Below, in pieces: positions 57,587 to 64,000 of a stretch of DNA of 64,000 bases (position 1 is the stretch's first letter; each line of letters begins with the position of its first letter). Origin of the DNA: JAGPCK01 sp041675505 (GTDB lineage Bacteria > Bacteroidota > Bacteroidia > UKL13-3); contig JBAYTR010000010.1 in the NCBI GenBank assembly GCA_041675505.1, positions 124,001-188,000 of the forward strand. The letters are read 5' to 3'. A program made the translations under genes and the position numbers. The notes under the pieces are model-generated. The model had not been told where the DNA came from and ran no database searches. It saw nothing but the letters and a program-made list of their open reading frames with translations.

Positions 57587-57667
57587 GTGGAGCTGACCCA
57601 CTTTAAAAACGAGCTGACTGTAACAGCTACCTTACAGGGCATCACCCGAAAAGCCTTATGAGTAGGA
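57587..57667 (+). promoter_or_regulatory. Structured repeated 5' leader, copy 1
   Basis: It starts GTGGAG and has CCCAC as partner, then AAAAACG, two alternative stems (AGCTG/CAGCT and TGTAA/TTACA), GGG-CATCA-CCC, and the conserved tail CGAAAAGCC TTATGAGTAGGA, 15 bases before the ATG at 57683. The order of elements is shared with the leader at 63124-63182 and in part with 59754-59780. I know no riboswitch class with this pattern. Confidence 0.55.
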
Positions 57668-57682
57668 ATAATTTAACTAAAT

Positions 57683-59674
57683 ATGAAAAGCAACATACTA
57701 CGTAAACTTACCAGAGCAACCTTGATGATAATGTTATTAATAAGCTGTGCCATTTTTTATCAGGCTTATACACCTAAAACATTTATGTCTGCTGATAAGG
57801 TAATCCTTAAAGTGTCTTATCAGGTTCCTGCCGATATTTCTAACCCTGCCGATTCAGTTGCTGCAGCCATGTTTGCCTGGCAGGAATTTATTGCATTAAC
57901 ATGGCCGGCTAAAAAAAATCCTGATACGACTTCATCAGGTTATTTCAGGTGTATGCCTGATACCAATGTACTATATGGATCTACCGGAGCCGGAGGCACT
58001 GTTGTTTGGGAAACCTATTATCACCGCGATGAGTTATATCCCAACTATCCTGACGCAAACCTGCATAGTTTACCCGGTCCCAATGCAACACCTAATTACT
58101 TATATGGCAGTAACACCATCAACAAGGCCACCCCGGGCACTAAGCAAAACTTATTTAACAACTTGGATGAAGCCAGTGAAATTTCTATTGCCAATATGTA
58201 TTTTACTCCATTAGCAAAACAAGCTGACTCACTTGCTAAAGCAAAAGCGGCAGCCCCCGTGCTTGCACATGCTACTGTAAAAGCGGGCATTATGTATGAA
58301 GCCAAGGGTAATTCTACTATTTACAATTATGTAAATACGAATAGCTACAACAACAACAGCAAAAGGACACCTGCACTCCAAGCAGCTATCAACAGAATCA
58401 ACAATAATTTCAAGGATACCGCAGGAAATTTTAACCTGCCTTATGGTTCTATAGAAATTAAAGCCAGCTGGAGACGCTACAATGCAGGAGTGGATAACCT
58501 TAAACAATTTCACTGGTCGGTGGGGATGTATTACAGCACCAATGCTCAGGGACAACTGGTAGTTCATAACGATACCATTTTGCTGGTTGGGCTGCACATC
58601 ATTCAAAAAACCCCCAATGTTCCCACCTTTGTGTTTGCCACGTTCGAACATGTATCGAATGAAAAAAACGGATTTAGGTTTTTCAATCAGGATCCACAAA
58701 CAGCACAGCTTTCCGATACCAGTGTTATGCCTCCAAAGACATACCGCCTGTTGCCTGATTCTGGTGTGATTGCAGCAAACAGACAATTTCCTATCCCGAC
58801 CTATATCGCAAAAATAAATCAGCAAATTCAGGCGCAATTACGAAGTACTTTTGGACAAAGTTTGGTGTGGGCCAACTACCAGTTGATAGGTGTGCAGGCA
58901 TTGGTAACCAACGACCCAACTGCACTGGTACCCAAACAACAATTCTATCTGTCTAACTTTGCTACGGAAACCAACAATACCTTGCAGTTTTTTCAAGGAG
59001 GTCTGTCGGGTCCCGGAAGTAATGTACCCAATCCGTTAGCTGCACATGTTTTCAAATACAATCCAACGGTAAAACAATATACTGCCTATACCGCAGGAGG
59101 TTGTTTGGGTTGCCATGGTTCGCAGGGGCAATTTAAAGGTGGTGATTTCAGTGTTATTGCCGCAACGGGTAATACATTCGTTCCACAGGCGGTAACGCCT
59201 TATCCTGTTTTAAGAAAAGTATCCCCGCAAAACCCTAAGGGCTTCCCGTTACCCAAAAGCATAAAGTTTGCGCAGCACACATTTACAAAACTGAATAACT
59301 ATAAAGATGTACAAAACCTGTTAGGCGATTTTATAACCAATAATGGCATCGCAATACCAGGGTATCATGGAGCATTCTGGGAGAAGATGAATTACAAACA
59401 ATTTACAACCGGTAATGTACCATCTATAGGATACAATCTAAAAATATTAGTTGTAGGATATCCCGACAGCTCGAATATCATCAAAGCTTTAAGTGGTAAA
59501 GGGAGTCTGTTTAATCCAGATAGCGGTTCAATTGGACCGATGCCAGCTGGTAGTGGCAAGCCAGGTTCAGGCGCACTACCTAATTATCCTTCACGGCAAC
59601 TAGTTATAACATTATTGCGTGAATGGATACAAAATGGGTGCCCTGACTCAACTATGCCGAAAAACAATAATTAA
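57683..59674 (+). CDS. Mono-haem lipoprotein, paralogue 2
   Basis: A 663-residue exported protein; the signal ends LLISC (Cys22). One haem motif CLGCH lies at about residue 475, followed by about 185 more residues rich in Pro and Gly. Shared with paralogue 1: the W-rich start (FAWQEFIALTWP), LVGLHIIQK...FATFEHVSN (about 300-330), YRLLP and FATETNNTLQF. Probably a periplasmic or outer-membrane electron carrier. It lies directly before the tyrosinase and after the structured leader. Confidence 0.65.
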   Translation: MKSNILRKLTRATLMIMLLISCAIFYQAYTPKTFMSADKVILKVSYQVPADISNPADSVAAAMFAWQEFIALTWPAKKNPDTTSSGYFRCMPDTNVLYGSTGAGGTVVWETYYHRDELYPNYPDANLHSLPGPNATPNYLYGSNTINKATPGTKQNLFNNLDEASEISIANMYFTPLAKQADSLAKAKAAAPVLAHATVKAGIMYEAKGNSTIYNYVNTNSYNNNSKRTPALQAAINRINNNFKDTAGNFNLPYGSIEIKASWRRYNAGVDNLKQFHWSVGMYYSTNAQGQLVVHNDTILLVGLHIIQKTPNVPTFVFATFEHVSNEKNGFRFFNQDPQTAQLSDTSVMPPKTYRLLPDSGVIAANRQFPIPTYIAKINQQIQAQLRSTFGQSLVWANYQLIGVQALVTNDPTALVPKQQFYLSNFATETNNTLQFFQGGLSGPGSNVPNPLAAHVFKYNPTVKQYTAYTAGGCLGCHGSQGQFKGGDFSVIAATGNTFVPQAVTPYPVLRKVSPQNPKGFPLPKSIKFAQHTFTKLNNYKDVQNLLGDFITNNGIAIPGYHGAFWEKMNYKQFTTGNVPSIGYNLKILVVGYPDSSNIIKALSGKGSLFNPDSGSIGPMPAGSGKPGSGALPNYPSRQLVITLLREWIQNGCPDSTMPKNNN

Positions 59675-59680
59675 ACAAAT

Positions 59681-59725
59681 CACCTGCCCCTGTGTGGTTG
59701 AAAAGCATACACACAGGCGCAGGTG
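59681..59725 (+). terminator. Strong hairpin after haem lipoprotein 2
   Basis: CACCTGCCCCTGTGTG...CACACAGG-CGCAGGTG, the same sequence as 57514-57559 with few changes. The two intergenic regions were probably duplicated together with the paralogous genes. Confidence 0.65.
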
Positions 59726-59753
59726 GAGGTAATAAAAAAACTAAAAAATATAT

Positions 59754-59780
59754 GTGGAGCAGCACCCACATAAAAAACGA
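59754..59780 (+). promoter_or_regulatory. Structured repeated 5' leader, copy 2 (short)
   Basis: GTGGAG, loop, CCCACA, then AAAAAACG as in copy 1. The distal GAAAAGCC...GAGTAGGA part is missing. It lies 30 bases before the tyrosinase ATG. Confidence 0.4.
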
Positions 59781-59809
59781 AATAAATACAAATTAAACCA
59801 ATCTAAATT

Positions 59810-62281
59810 ATGACAAGCTATTTAAGAAAAAATGCATGGGATGCCAACAACGGTGGGCAATTCAAAGACGCTTCAGGTAACTATACTTTCTTGTATTGGT
59901 ATGCCAAAGGTGTAGCAGTAATGAAATCAAAACCCATCAGCGACCCTACCAGCTGGTGGTTCTATGCGGCCATTCACGGGCAATACCTTACTGATTATTT
60001 CGGTTCAGGTCCTGCACCTACAGAATATCCCAACTGGACAAAAATTAATTCCATACCGGCATCAGCCAATCTGAATTCACTTCCATCTCAAAATCTGATT
60101 AACCTTTTTTGGAACCAGTGTCAGCACGGCACCTGGTTTTTTACGCCATGGCATAGGGGGTATTTAGTTGCCTTGGAAAATATTCTGCGAGATATTATTG
60201 TAGGTCTTGGCGGCCCGTCAGATTGGGCATTTCCTTACTGGGATTACATGAACCAATCTACAACCTATCAGGAGAACCACATTCCACCGGCATTTACCTT
60301 ACCTCAATTGCCCGATGGTACACCCAATGCCTTATACGTACCGGAACGTTATGGTCCGGTAGGCAACCCCGCTAATGTGTATCTGATAGTAGGGCCGGGT
60401 TTAACAAACGCTATCAACGATGAGTGCCAATGGGACACGCTTTTCAGCAGTTCATCCGACCCGCAGGAGAATCCAAATCCATCACCTGACCAACCGGGCA
60501 ATACCATCTTTGGCGATCATTACGGAGGAGCACAAACAGGATTCAGCCACAGCAATGGTGGCTTTGGTGATCTTGAAATGAACCCTCACAATTTTGTACA
60601 CAGCATGGTGGGTGGTTTACAGTCGGAGTTTTGGTCTTTGTCAGGCTTTATGTTCAATGTACAATCGAAATTGCCATGGCAATCAACGGGCATTAACATT
60701 GAAAAGGGCTCTACAGTTTCAATTTCATACGCAAGCGGAGAATGGACCGCAGATCCAAGTGACAATGCCGGGCAACTTTATGATGCCAACGGGTCACCTG
60801 ATATTATTGTTCCTGCCAGCCAACCGCTGTACCCTATCGTTAATAAGCCCATGGGTGGATTAATAGGCCGCGTAAACGGTGGTGCACCATTCTTTATTGG
60901 TGACGGTGTTATTACACCTTTTGTTGTTCCGAATTCGGTAAGCGGACTTCTGGAGCTTTGTATCAATGATGATTTGACGGGAGCTTACGGAGCAGGATTA
61001 ACGGATAACGAGGGACAGATTACTGTTAACATTTCTCCTGTGTTTAAGGTACAGTCAACACAACCTTGGCAGAATACCGGAATAAGCATCGCACCAGGTT
61101 CAACGGTTGTTATATCTGCTACAGGCGGTGCATGGACAGCAGACCCGAGTGATGATGGCGGCACACTTTATGGCGCGAACGGATCACCGGATATTATTGT
61201 TCCGGCCAGCCAACCTTTATATCCTATCGTAAATGTACCTATGGGCGCATTGATTGGCCGTGTGAATGGTGGTACACCTTTTCTTATCGCGAGTGGTTCT
61301 GTTGTACCTGATAATGTAAGCGGACCATTGGAACTTTGTATTAACGATGATTTAACCGGTGCCTATGGTGCAGGATTAAAAGACAACGAAGGAGCAATTA
61401 CCGTGAGTTTCACTACCACACCGGCAGAAGAATACGAAGGCTTAATGGCCGACCCCGGATTGGCCGGTCTTGACCCGGTGTTCTTTATGCACCATGCCAA
61501 CATTGACCGCATGTGGGCGGCCTGGATTGAAACCGGAAAAAATCAAAACACCACCAATCCCAATTGGTTGGCCGGTCCTTCAGCCAACGGCAATTCACAA
61601 TTTGCCATGCCTTTGGATGCCACAGGTAAACCCTGGTACTATATTCCGGCTGATGTGGTGGATACCAACAACCTCAAATATTACAATGGTGCAGTATATT
61701 CGTATACGTATGACAACCTTTCGTTAACCTCCTACAGCAATACACCACCTGCTAAGCAGGGTATGAGCCAACGGTTAACTAAGTTGGGCGTAACAAACTT
61801 GGAAAAGGGAATTAATATGTCAGCTAACAACAACAGCGAATTGGTTGGCGCAAGCGGCAACTCCATTGTACTGAAAACCGGTGCAACGCAAACCGCAGTA
61901 AAACTTGATGCCACCGCCTGGAAAACCCTTTCAGCAAGTATAAAGAATGCCTCCGTTACTGCACCTCCCGATGAAGTTTACCTGCAGCTCGAAAATGTAA
62001 CGGGTACCAATAACTCCAACACCCTTTCCGTGTATGTCAACAACAAGCTGATTAAAACGGTTTCTCTTTTTGGTATACGCATGGCCTCCATGCAAGACAG
62101 TGCACACGGTGGTTCAGGGCTTACTTTTAAATTTAATATCTCGAACATTGTTGACGATATGCATCTGGCTAACAATTTAGATGTGGCATCACTCAACGTT
62201 CAGATAAAAACTAACAACCCCATACCTAAAGGCAGCGTAATTACTGTAGGGCGTATAAGTGTTTACCGTGCGGGTCAATAA
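59810..62281 (+). CDS. Tyrosinase with two inserted LecA-like domains
   Basis: An 823-residue protein without a visible signal peptide. The dicopper site is complete: CuA His at about 55 (AAIHGQ), 106 (QCQHGT) and 115 (TPWHRGYL); CuB His in NPHNFVH (about 259, 263) and FFMHHANIDRMW (about 560). Between the two CuB parts lies about 255 residues in two tandem repeats (282-411 and 412-537), each resembling the galactose-binding LecA/PA-IL lectin: LPWQSTGI, SPDIIVPASQPLYPIV, LIGRVNGG, and LCINDDLTGAYGAG..DNEG. The last 200 residues have a beta-sandwich look. It should oxidise phenols or catechols. Confidence 0.85.
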   Translation: MTSYLRKNAWDANNGGQFKDASGNYTFLYWYAKGVAVMKSKPISDPTSWWFYAAIHGQYLTDYFGSGPAPTEYPNWTKINSIPASANLNSLPSQNLINLFWNQCQHGTWFFTPWHRGYLVALENILRDIIVGLGGPSDWAFPYWDYMNQSTTYQENHIPPAFTLPQLPDGTPNALYVPERYGPVGNPANVYLIVGPGLTNAINDECQWDTLFSSSSDPQENPNPSPDQPGNTIFGDHYGGAQTGFSHSNGGFGDLEMNPHNFVHSMVGGLQSEFWSLSGFMFNVQSKLPWQSTGINIEKGSTVSISYASGEWTADPSDNAGQLYDANGSPDIIVPASQPLYPIVNKPMGGLIGRVNGGAPFFIGDGVITPFVVPNSVSGLLELCINDDLTGAYGAGLTDNEGQITVNISPVFKVQSTQPWQNTGISIAPGSTVVISATGGAWTADPSDDGGTLYGANGSPDIIVPASQPLYPIVNVPMGALIGRVNGGTPFLIASGSVVPDNVSGPLELCINDDLTGAYGAGLKDNEGAITVSFTTTPAEEYEGLMADPGLAGLDPVFFMHHANIDRMWAAWIETGKNQNTTNPNWLAGPSANGNSQFAMPLDATGKPWYYIPADVVDTNNLKYYNGAVYSYTYDNLSLTSYSNTPPAKQGMSQRLTKLGVTNLEKGINMSANNNSELVGASGNSIVLKTGATQTAVKLDATAWKTLSASIKNASVTAPPDEVYLQLENVTGTNNSNTLSVYVNNKLIKTVSLFGIRMASMQDSAHGGSGLTFKFNISNIVDDMHLANNLDVASLNVQIKTNNPIPKGSVITVGRISVYRAGQ

Positions 62282-62295
62282 ACAAACAGCAACAC

Positions 62296-63060
62296 ATGAA
62301 ACTTTCACATACAATTCAACTAACCAACACGCTGGTGATTTCAGGCATCAGTGTGTTGGTTTGGGTTTTGCTTTTGATAAACCCGGGTGGCATAATGACC
62401 ATTGAACACTGCCACGTTTCTGATGCAGGGGCCTCTGCCAAATCGCTAAAAATGCTACTAGATATGAACCCCTTCTCTTCCCAGCTCTTAGGCTGGGGCT
62501 TGATGGTGGTGGCCATGATGCTGCCCAAATTGATTATGCCCATTGAACACATTTACCTGCACAGTTTTAAACGCCTGCGCTTGGTGAGTGCCTCTCTTTT
62601 TGTATTGGGTTACATGACCGTTTGGATGGTAGCCGGTGTTTTTATGATTACCGTTATACTGGGTTTGCACCTGTATTTACCCAACTCCTTTTTACCGGCC
62701 ATAGTAGTTGGTGGTTTAGCCGTAGTGTGGCAGTTCTCACCCGTGAAGCAAATATTTCTGAACCGCGGGCACCATCACCCCTCGCTGGCAGCCTTTGGTA
62801 AAAAGGCTTTACAAGATGCGCTGCTCTTTGGAGTTACCCACGGGGTATGGTGCGTGGGTGCAGGCTGGGCCTTAATGCTGTTTCCTATGCTGTTGCCGCA
62901 AGGCCACAATGCCGCCATGCTGGTAGTAACCTTTATTATGATTAGTGAGCACATGGAACACCCCCGCATGCCGCAATGGTACTTTAGCTTTCGTTTAAAA
63001 CTGCTGCGTATTCTTATAGCACAAACTAAAATTAGATTGAACCTCAGCGGACATGAATAA
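62296..63060 (+). CDS. DUF2182 membrane protein
   Basis: A 254-residue membrane protein with about six hydrophobic segments and the DUF2182 pattern: W-G-L-M-V-V-A-M-M-L-P (about 74-84), L-F-V-L-G-Y-M-T-V-W, Q-F-S-P-V-K, and F-G-V-T-H-G-V-W-C-V-G-A-G-W-A-L-M-L. The Met-, His- and Cys-bearing helices suggest metal handling. It follows the tyrosinase by 14 bp and may supply copper to it; that role is inferred from the operon. Often described as a predicted metal-binding membrane protein. Confidence 0.85.
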   Translation: MKLSHTIQLTNTLVISGISVLVWVLLLINPGGIMTIEHCHVSDAGASAKSLKMLLDMNPFSSQLLGWGLMVVAMMLPKLIMPIEHIYLHSFKRLRLVSASLFVLGYMTVWMVAGVFMITVILGLHLYLPNSFLPAIVVGGLAVVWQFSPVKQIFLNRGHHHPSLAAFGKKALQDALLFGVTHGVWCVGAGWALMLFPMLLPQGHNAAMLVVTFIMISEHMEHPRMPQWYFSFRLKLLRILIAQTKIRLNLSGHE

Positions 63061-63123
63061 ACAAGATAGCTAACAACAATTCGACTTTACAATTCGCACA
63101 TGTAACGACTAACAAAAATAAAA

Positions 63124-63182
63124 GTGGAGACCAGCTACCACTGGAAAAACGGGGCGACACCGAAAAGCCTTACGAGTAGGAG
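63124..63182 (+). promoter_or_regulatory. Structured repeated 5' leader, copy 3
   Basis: GTGGAG with CCAC as partner, a CCAG-CTACCA-CTGG stem, AAAAACG, CGG-loop-CCG, then GAAAAGCCTTACGAGTAGGA and a further G. The stems use different bases than copy 1 while the single-stranded parts (AAAAACG, GAAAAGCC, GAGTAGGA) are kept. It ends 18 bases before the ATG at 63201. Confidence 0.5.
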
Positions 63183-63200
63183 ATTTAGAAAAATAATATT

Positions 63201-63746
63201 ATGCCAACAGATGAAAATTTAATTAGCGAATGGTTTGACAAAAATAAGTTCAATCATTTACAACTTGGGACTGTCGTAACCTCAATACTAAACTTTGAAC
63301 AATTTTGCAATTTAAACGATGACCCTATTCCTTCTAACTTCAATTCTGGTGACAAAGGCGGTAAAAAATCAAAGTGGTCTCCCTTAGACGGAAGAGGCAT
63401 ACCTGGTTCAAAGTTAGCCCAGTACCTGACTCCTAATCCAACATTACCTGACGCTAGAGGAATGTTTATTCGAGGACTAAATGTCCTTGACAATAATTAT
63501 ACAGCAGAATTACCTATAGAGCGTGAAATTTTAGAGGACAATAGAACTGTTGGTCAATACCAAACAGACGAATTTAAGAGACATAATCACTCATCAAATG
63601 CAATTTCTGTTAGTGGACAAACTTTTGAAGAAGGACATGGTAACCCAAATTATGGTGGTGCTAATGCGTTCATAAATTTCGAGGGAAATGTAAATGAAAC
63701 CAGACCTAAAAACATTGCCCTGTATTATTACATCAGAATAAATTAA
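63201..63746 (+). CDS. Tail-collar-like protein
   Basis: A 181-residue protein of the phage tail-collar type. DGRGIPGSKLAQYLT..PTLPDARGMFIRGLNV is the collar motif, QYQTDEFKRHNHSS the His-rich loop, and NETRPKNIALYYYIRIN the end of the family. No other phage gene is nearby. Stand-alone copies occur in Bacteroidota genomes, often as adhesin-like or cassette genes. Codon use is more AT-rich than the upstream genes, consistent with separate acquisition. Confidence 0.8.
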   Translation: MPTDENLISEWFDKNKFNHLQLGTVVTSILNFEQFCNLNDDPIPSNFNSGDKGGKKSKWSPLDGRGIPGSKLAQYLTPNPTLPDARGMFIRGLNVLDNNYTAELPIEREILEDNRTVGQYQTDEFKRHNHSSNAISVSGQTFEEGHGNPNYGGANAFINFEGNVNETRPKNIALYYYIRIN

Positions 63747-63765
63747 AACCAGCAGATAACACGTG

Positions 63766-63876
63766 TTTGGCAAAAGTGGCGGTTCAGTGCTCCGCAAACA
63801 CATTTGTGGTTAATCAAAGTTTGGTTCTCCGCATCAACATTTGTGGTGAAAATCGCCACCTTCGCCATGCGCCAAA
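63766..63876. repeat. Large imperfect hairpin with a 37-bp tandem repeat in its loop
   Basis: Arms TTTGGC-AAAA-GTGGCG (63766-63781) and CGCCAC-N11-GCCAAA (63854-63876). The loop has CTCCGCA (63790, 63827) and CATTTGTGGT (63801, 63838), each repeated at a 37-base period. It is downstream of the tail-collar gene. Up to the window end (64000) no gene is visible. Confidence 0.6.
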
Positions 63877-64000
63877 TCGTCAGGTTGTAAAAAACTTCGT
63901 TTTTAAATTAAATCATCAAAAGAGAGTGGTAGAATGTTGTTTGAGTTCGAGATTTGACTTTTCAGCAGCCTGTAAGTTGTATTTCAGCATATTAATTTTC

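Noticed and set aside
57587..57667. Known riboswitch (c-di-GMP-I, TPP, SAM, cobalamin, FMN) in the repeated leader
   Set aside because: GAAAAGCC recalls the GEMM core, but the tetraloop-receptor and second stem of GEMM are missing, and no other class matches. Reported as unidentified.
58229..58837. 202-codon open frame on the minus strand
   Set aside because: It lies wholly inside the haem lipoprotein gene, has no signal or known motif, and reflects codon bias of the opposite strand.
63758..63886. Integron attC site at the hairpin after the tail-collar gene
   Set aside because: Outer AAC...GTT triplets and an imperfect hairpin are there, but the R and L boxes are not convincing, the loop holds a tandem repeat, and no integrase gene is in the window.

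Overview
The window is a piece of a Bacteroidota chromosome. The evidence is a type IX secretion sorting tail at 52001-53596, exact copies of the Bacteroidota -7 promoter element (TAnnTTTG), weak or absent Shine-Dalgarno sequences, many outer-membrane barrel and lipoprotein genes, the RsfS-FtsH-LUD-LpxH-like gene order, and an asparaginyl-tRNA synthetase with a coiled-coil insertion. The order within the phylum cannot be fixed from sequence alone. I see no rRNA gene, tRNA gene or CRISPR array.

Layout. 1-16.5 kb is mostly housekeeping: tatC, a redoxin gene next to a haem/copper-monooxygenase-like lipoprotein, an enoyl-CoA hydratase, a minus-strand run birA-coaX-barrel-lptC-small membrane protein-CBS transporter, and a plus-strand run rsfS-ftsH-LUD-lpxH-like-propeller-like-prfA. 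16.6-24.8 kb is a copper-handling block on the minus strand: multicopper oxidase with a barrel-like C-terminus, DUF3347 protein, HMA metallochaperone, MFS pump, CopA-type ATPase, and an AraC-type regulator that starts with a CxxC metal-binding-like region. Three genes of the block share an operator-promoter module. 24.8-27.1 kb holds an IS200-like/RAYT transposase among 13-nt mini-hairpins, a 114-bp direct repeat and a 171-bp duplication that copies the end of menB. 27.1-39.5 kb is again core: glutamate dehydrogenase family, cdsA, pssA and psd (phosphatidylethanolamine synthesis), a CPBP protease, dusB, asnS and rpoN. It is interrupted at 32.2-34.6 kb by an AT-rich island of four genes: an HNH nuclease, a membrane-attached PD-(D/E)XK-like protein and two unknowns.

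39.9-51.9 kb is a sulfur-compound locus: a Crp/Fnr regulator, a TauE/SafE exporter, a persulfide dioxygenase-rhodanese fusion, two further rhodaneses, a two-part YeeE/YedE transporter, a TsdA-like dihaem cytochrome, a DsrE-like protein, a porin, SoxB and an MFS transporter. No SoxXA, SoxYZ or SoxCD is present. Candidate Crp/Fnr operators of the form TGTAAC-N4-GTTACA lie upstream of three transcription units at regular distances from candidate -7 elements. 54.4-55.8 kb is an MqsR-like toxin with a Panacea-domain antitoxin. 55.9-63.1 kb is an oxidase locus: two paralogous mono-haem lipoproteins, a tyrosinase with two LecA-like domains inserted inside its copper-binding core, and a DUF2182 membrane protein. 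A stray tail-collar-like gene follows. Repeated, structured 5' leaders precede three genes of this last region and match no RNA family I know.

The most promising undescribed items are the tyrosinase/haem-lipoprotein locus with its repeated leaders, the HMA-AraC copper regulon, the SoxB-plus-TsdA sulfur locus and the HNH/PD-(D/E)XK island.
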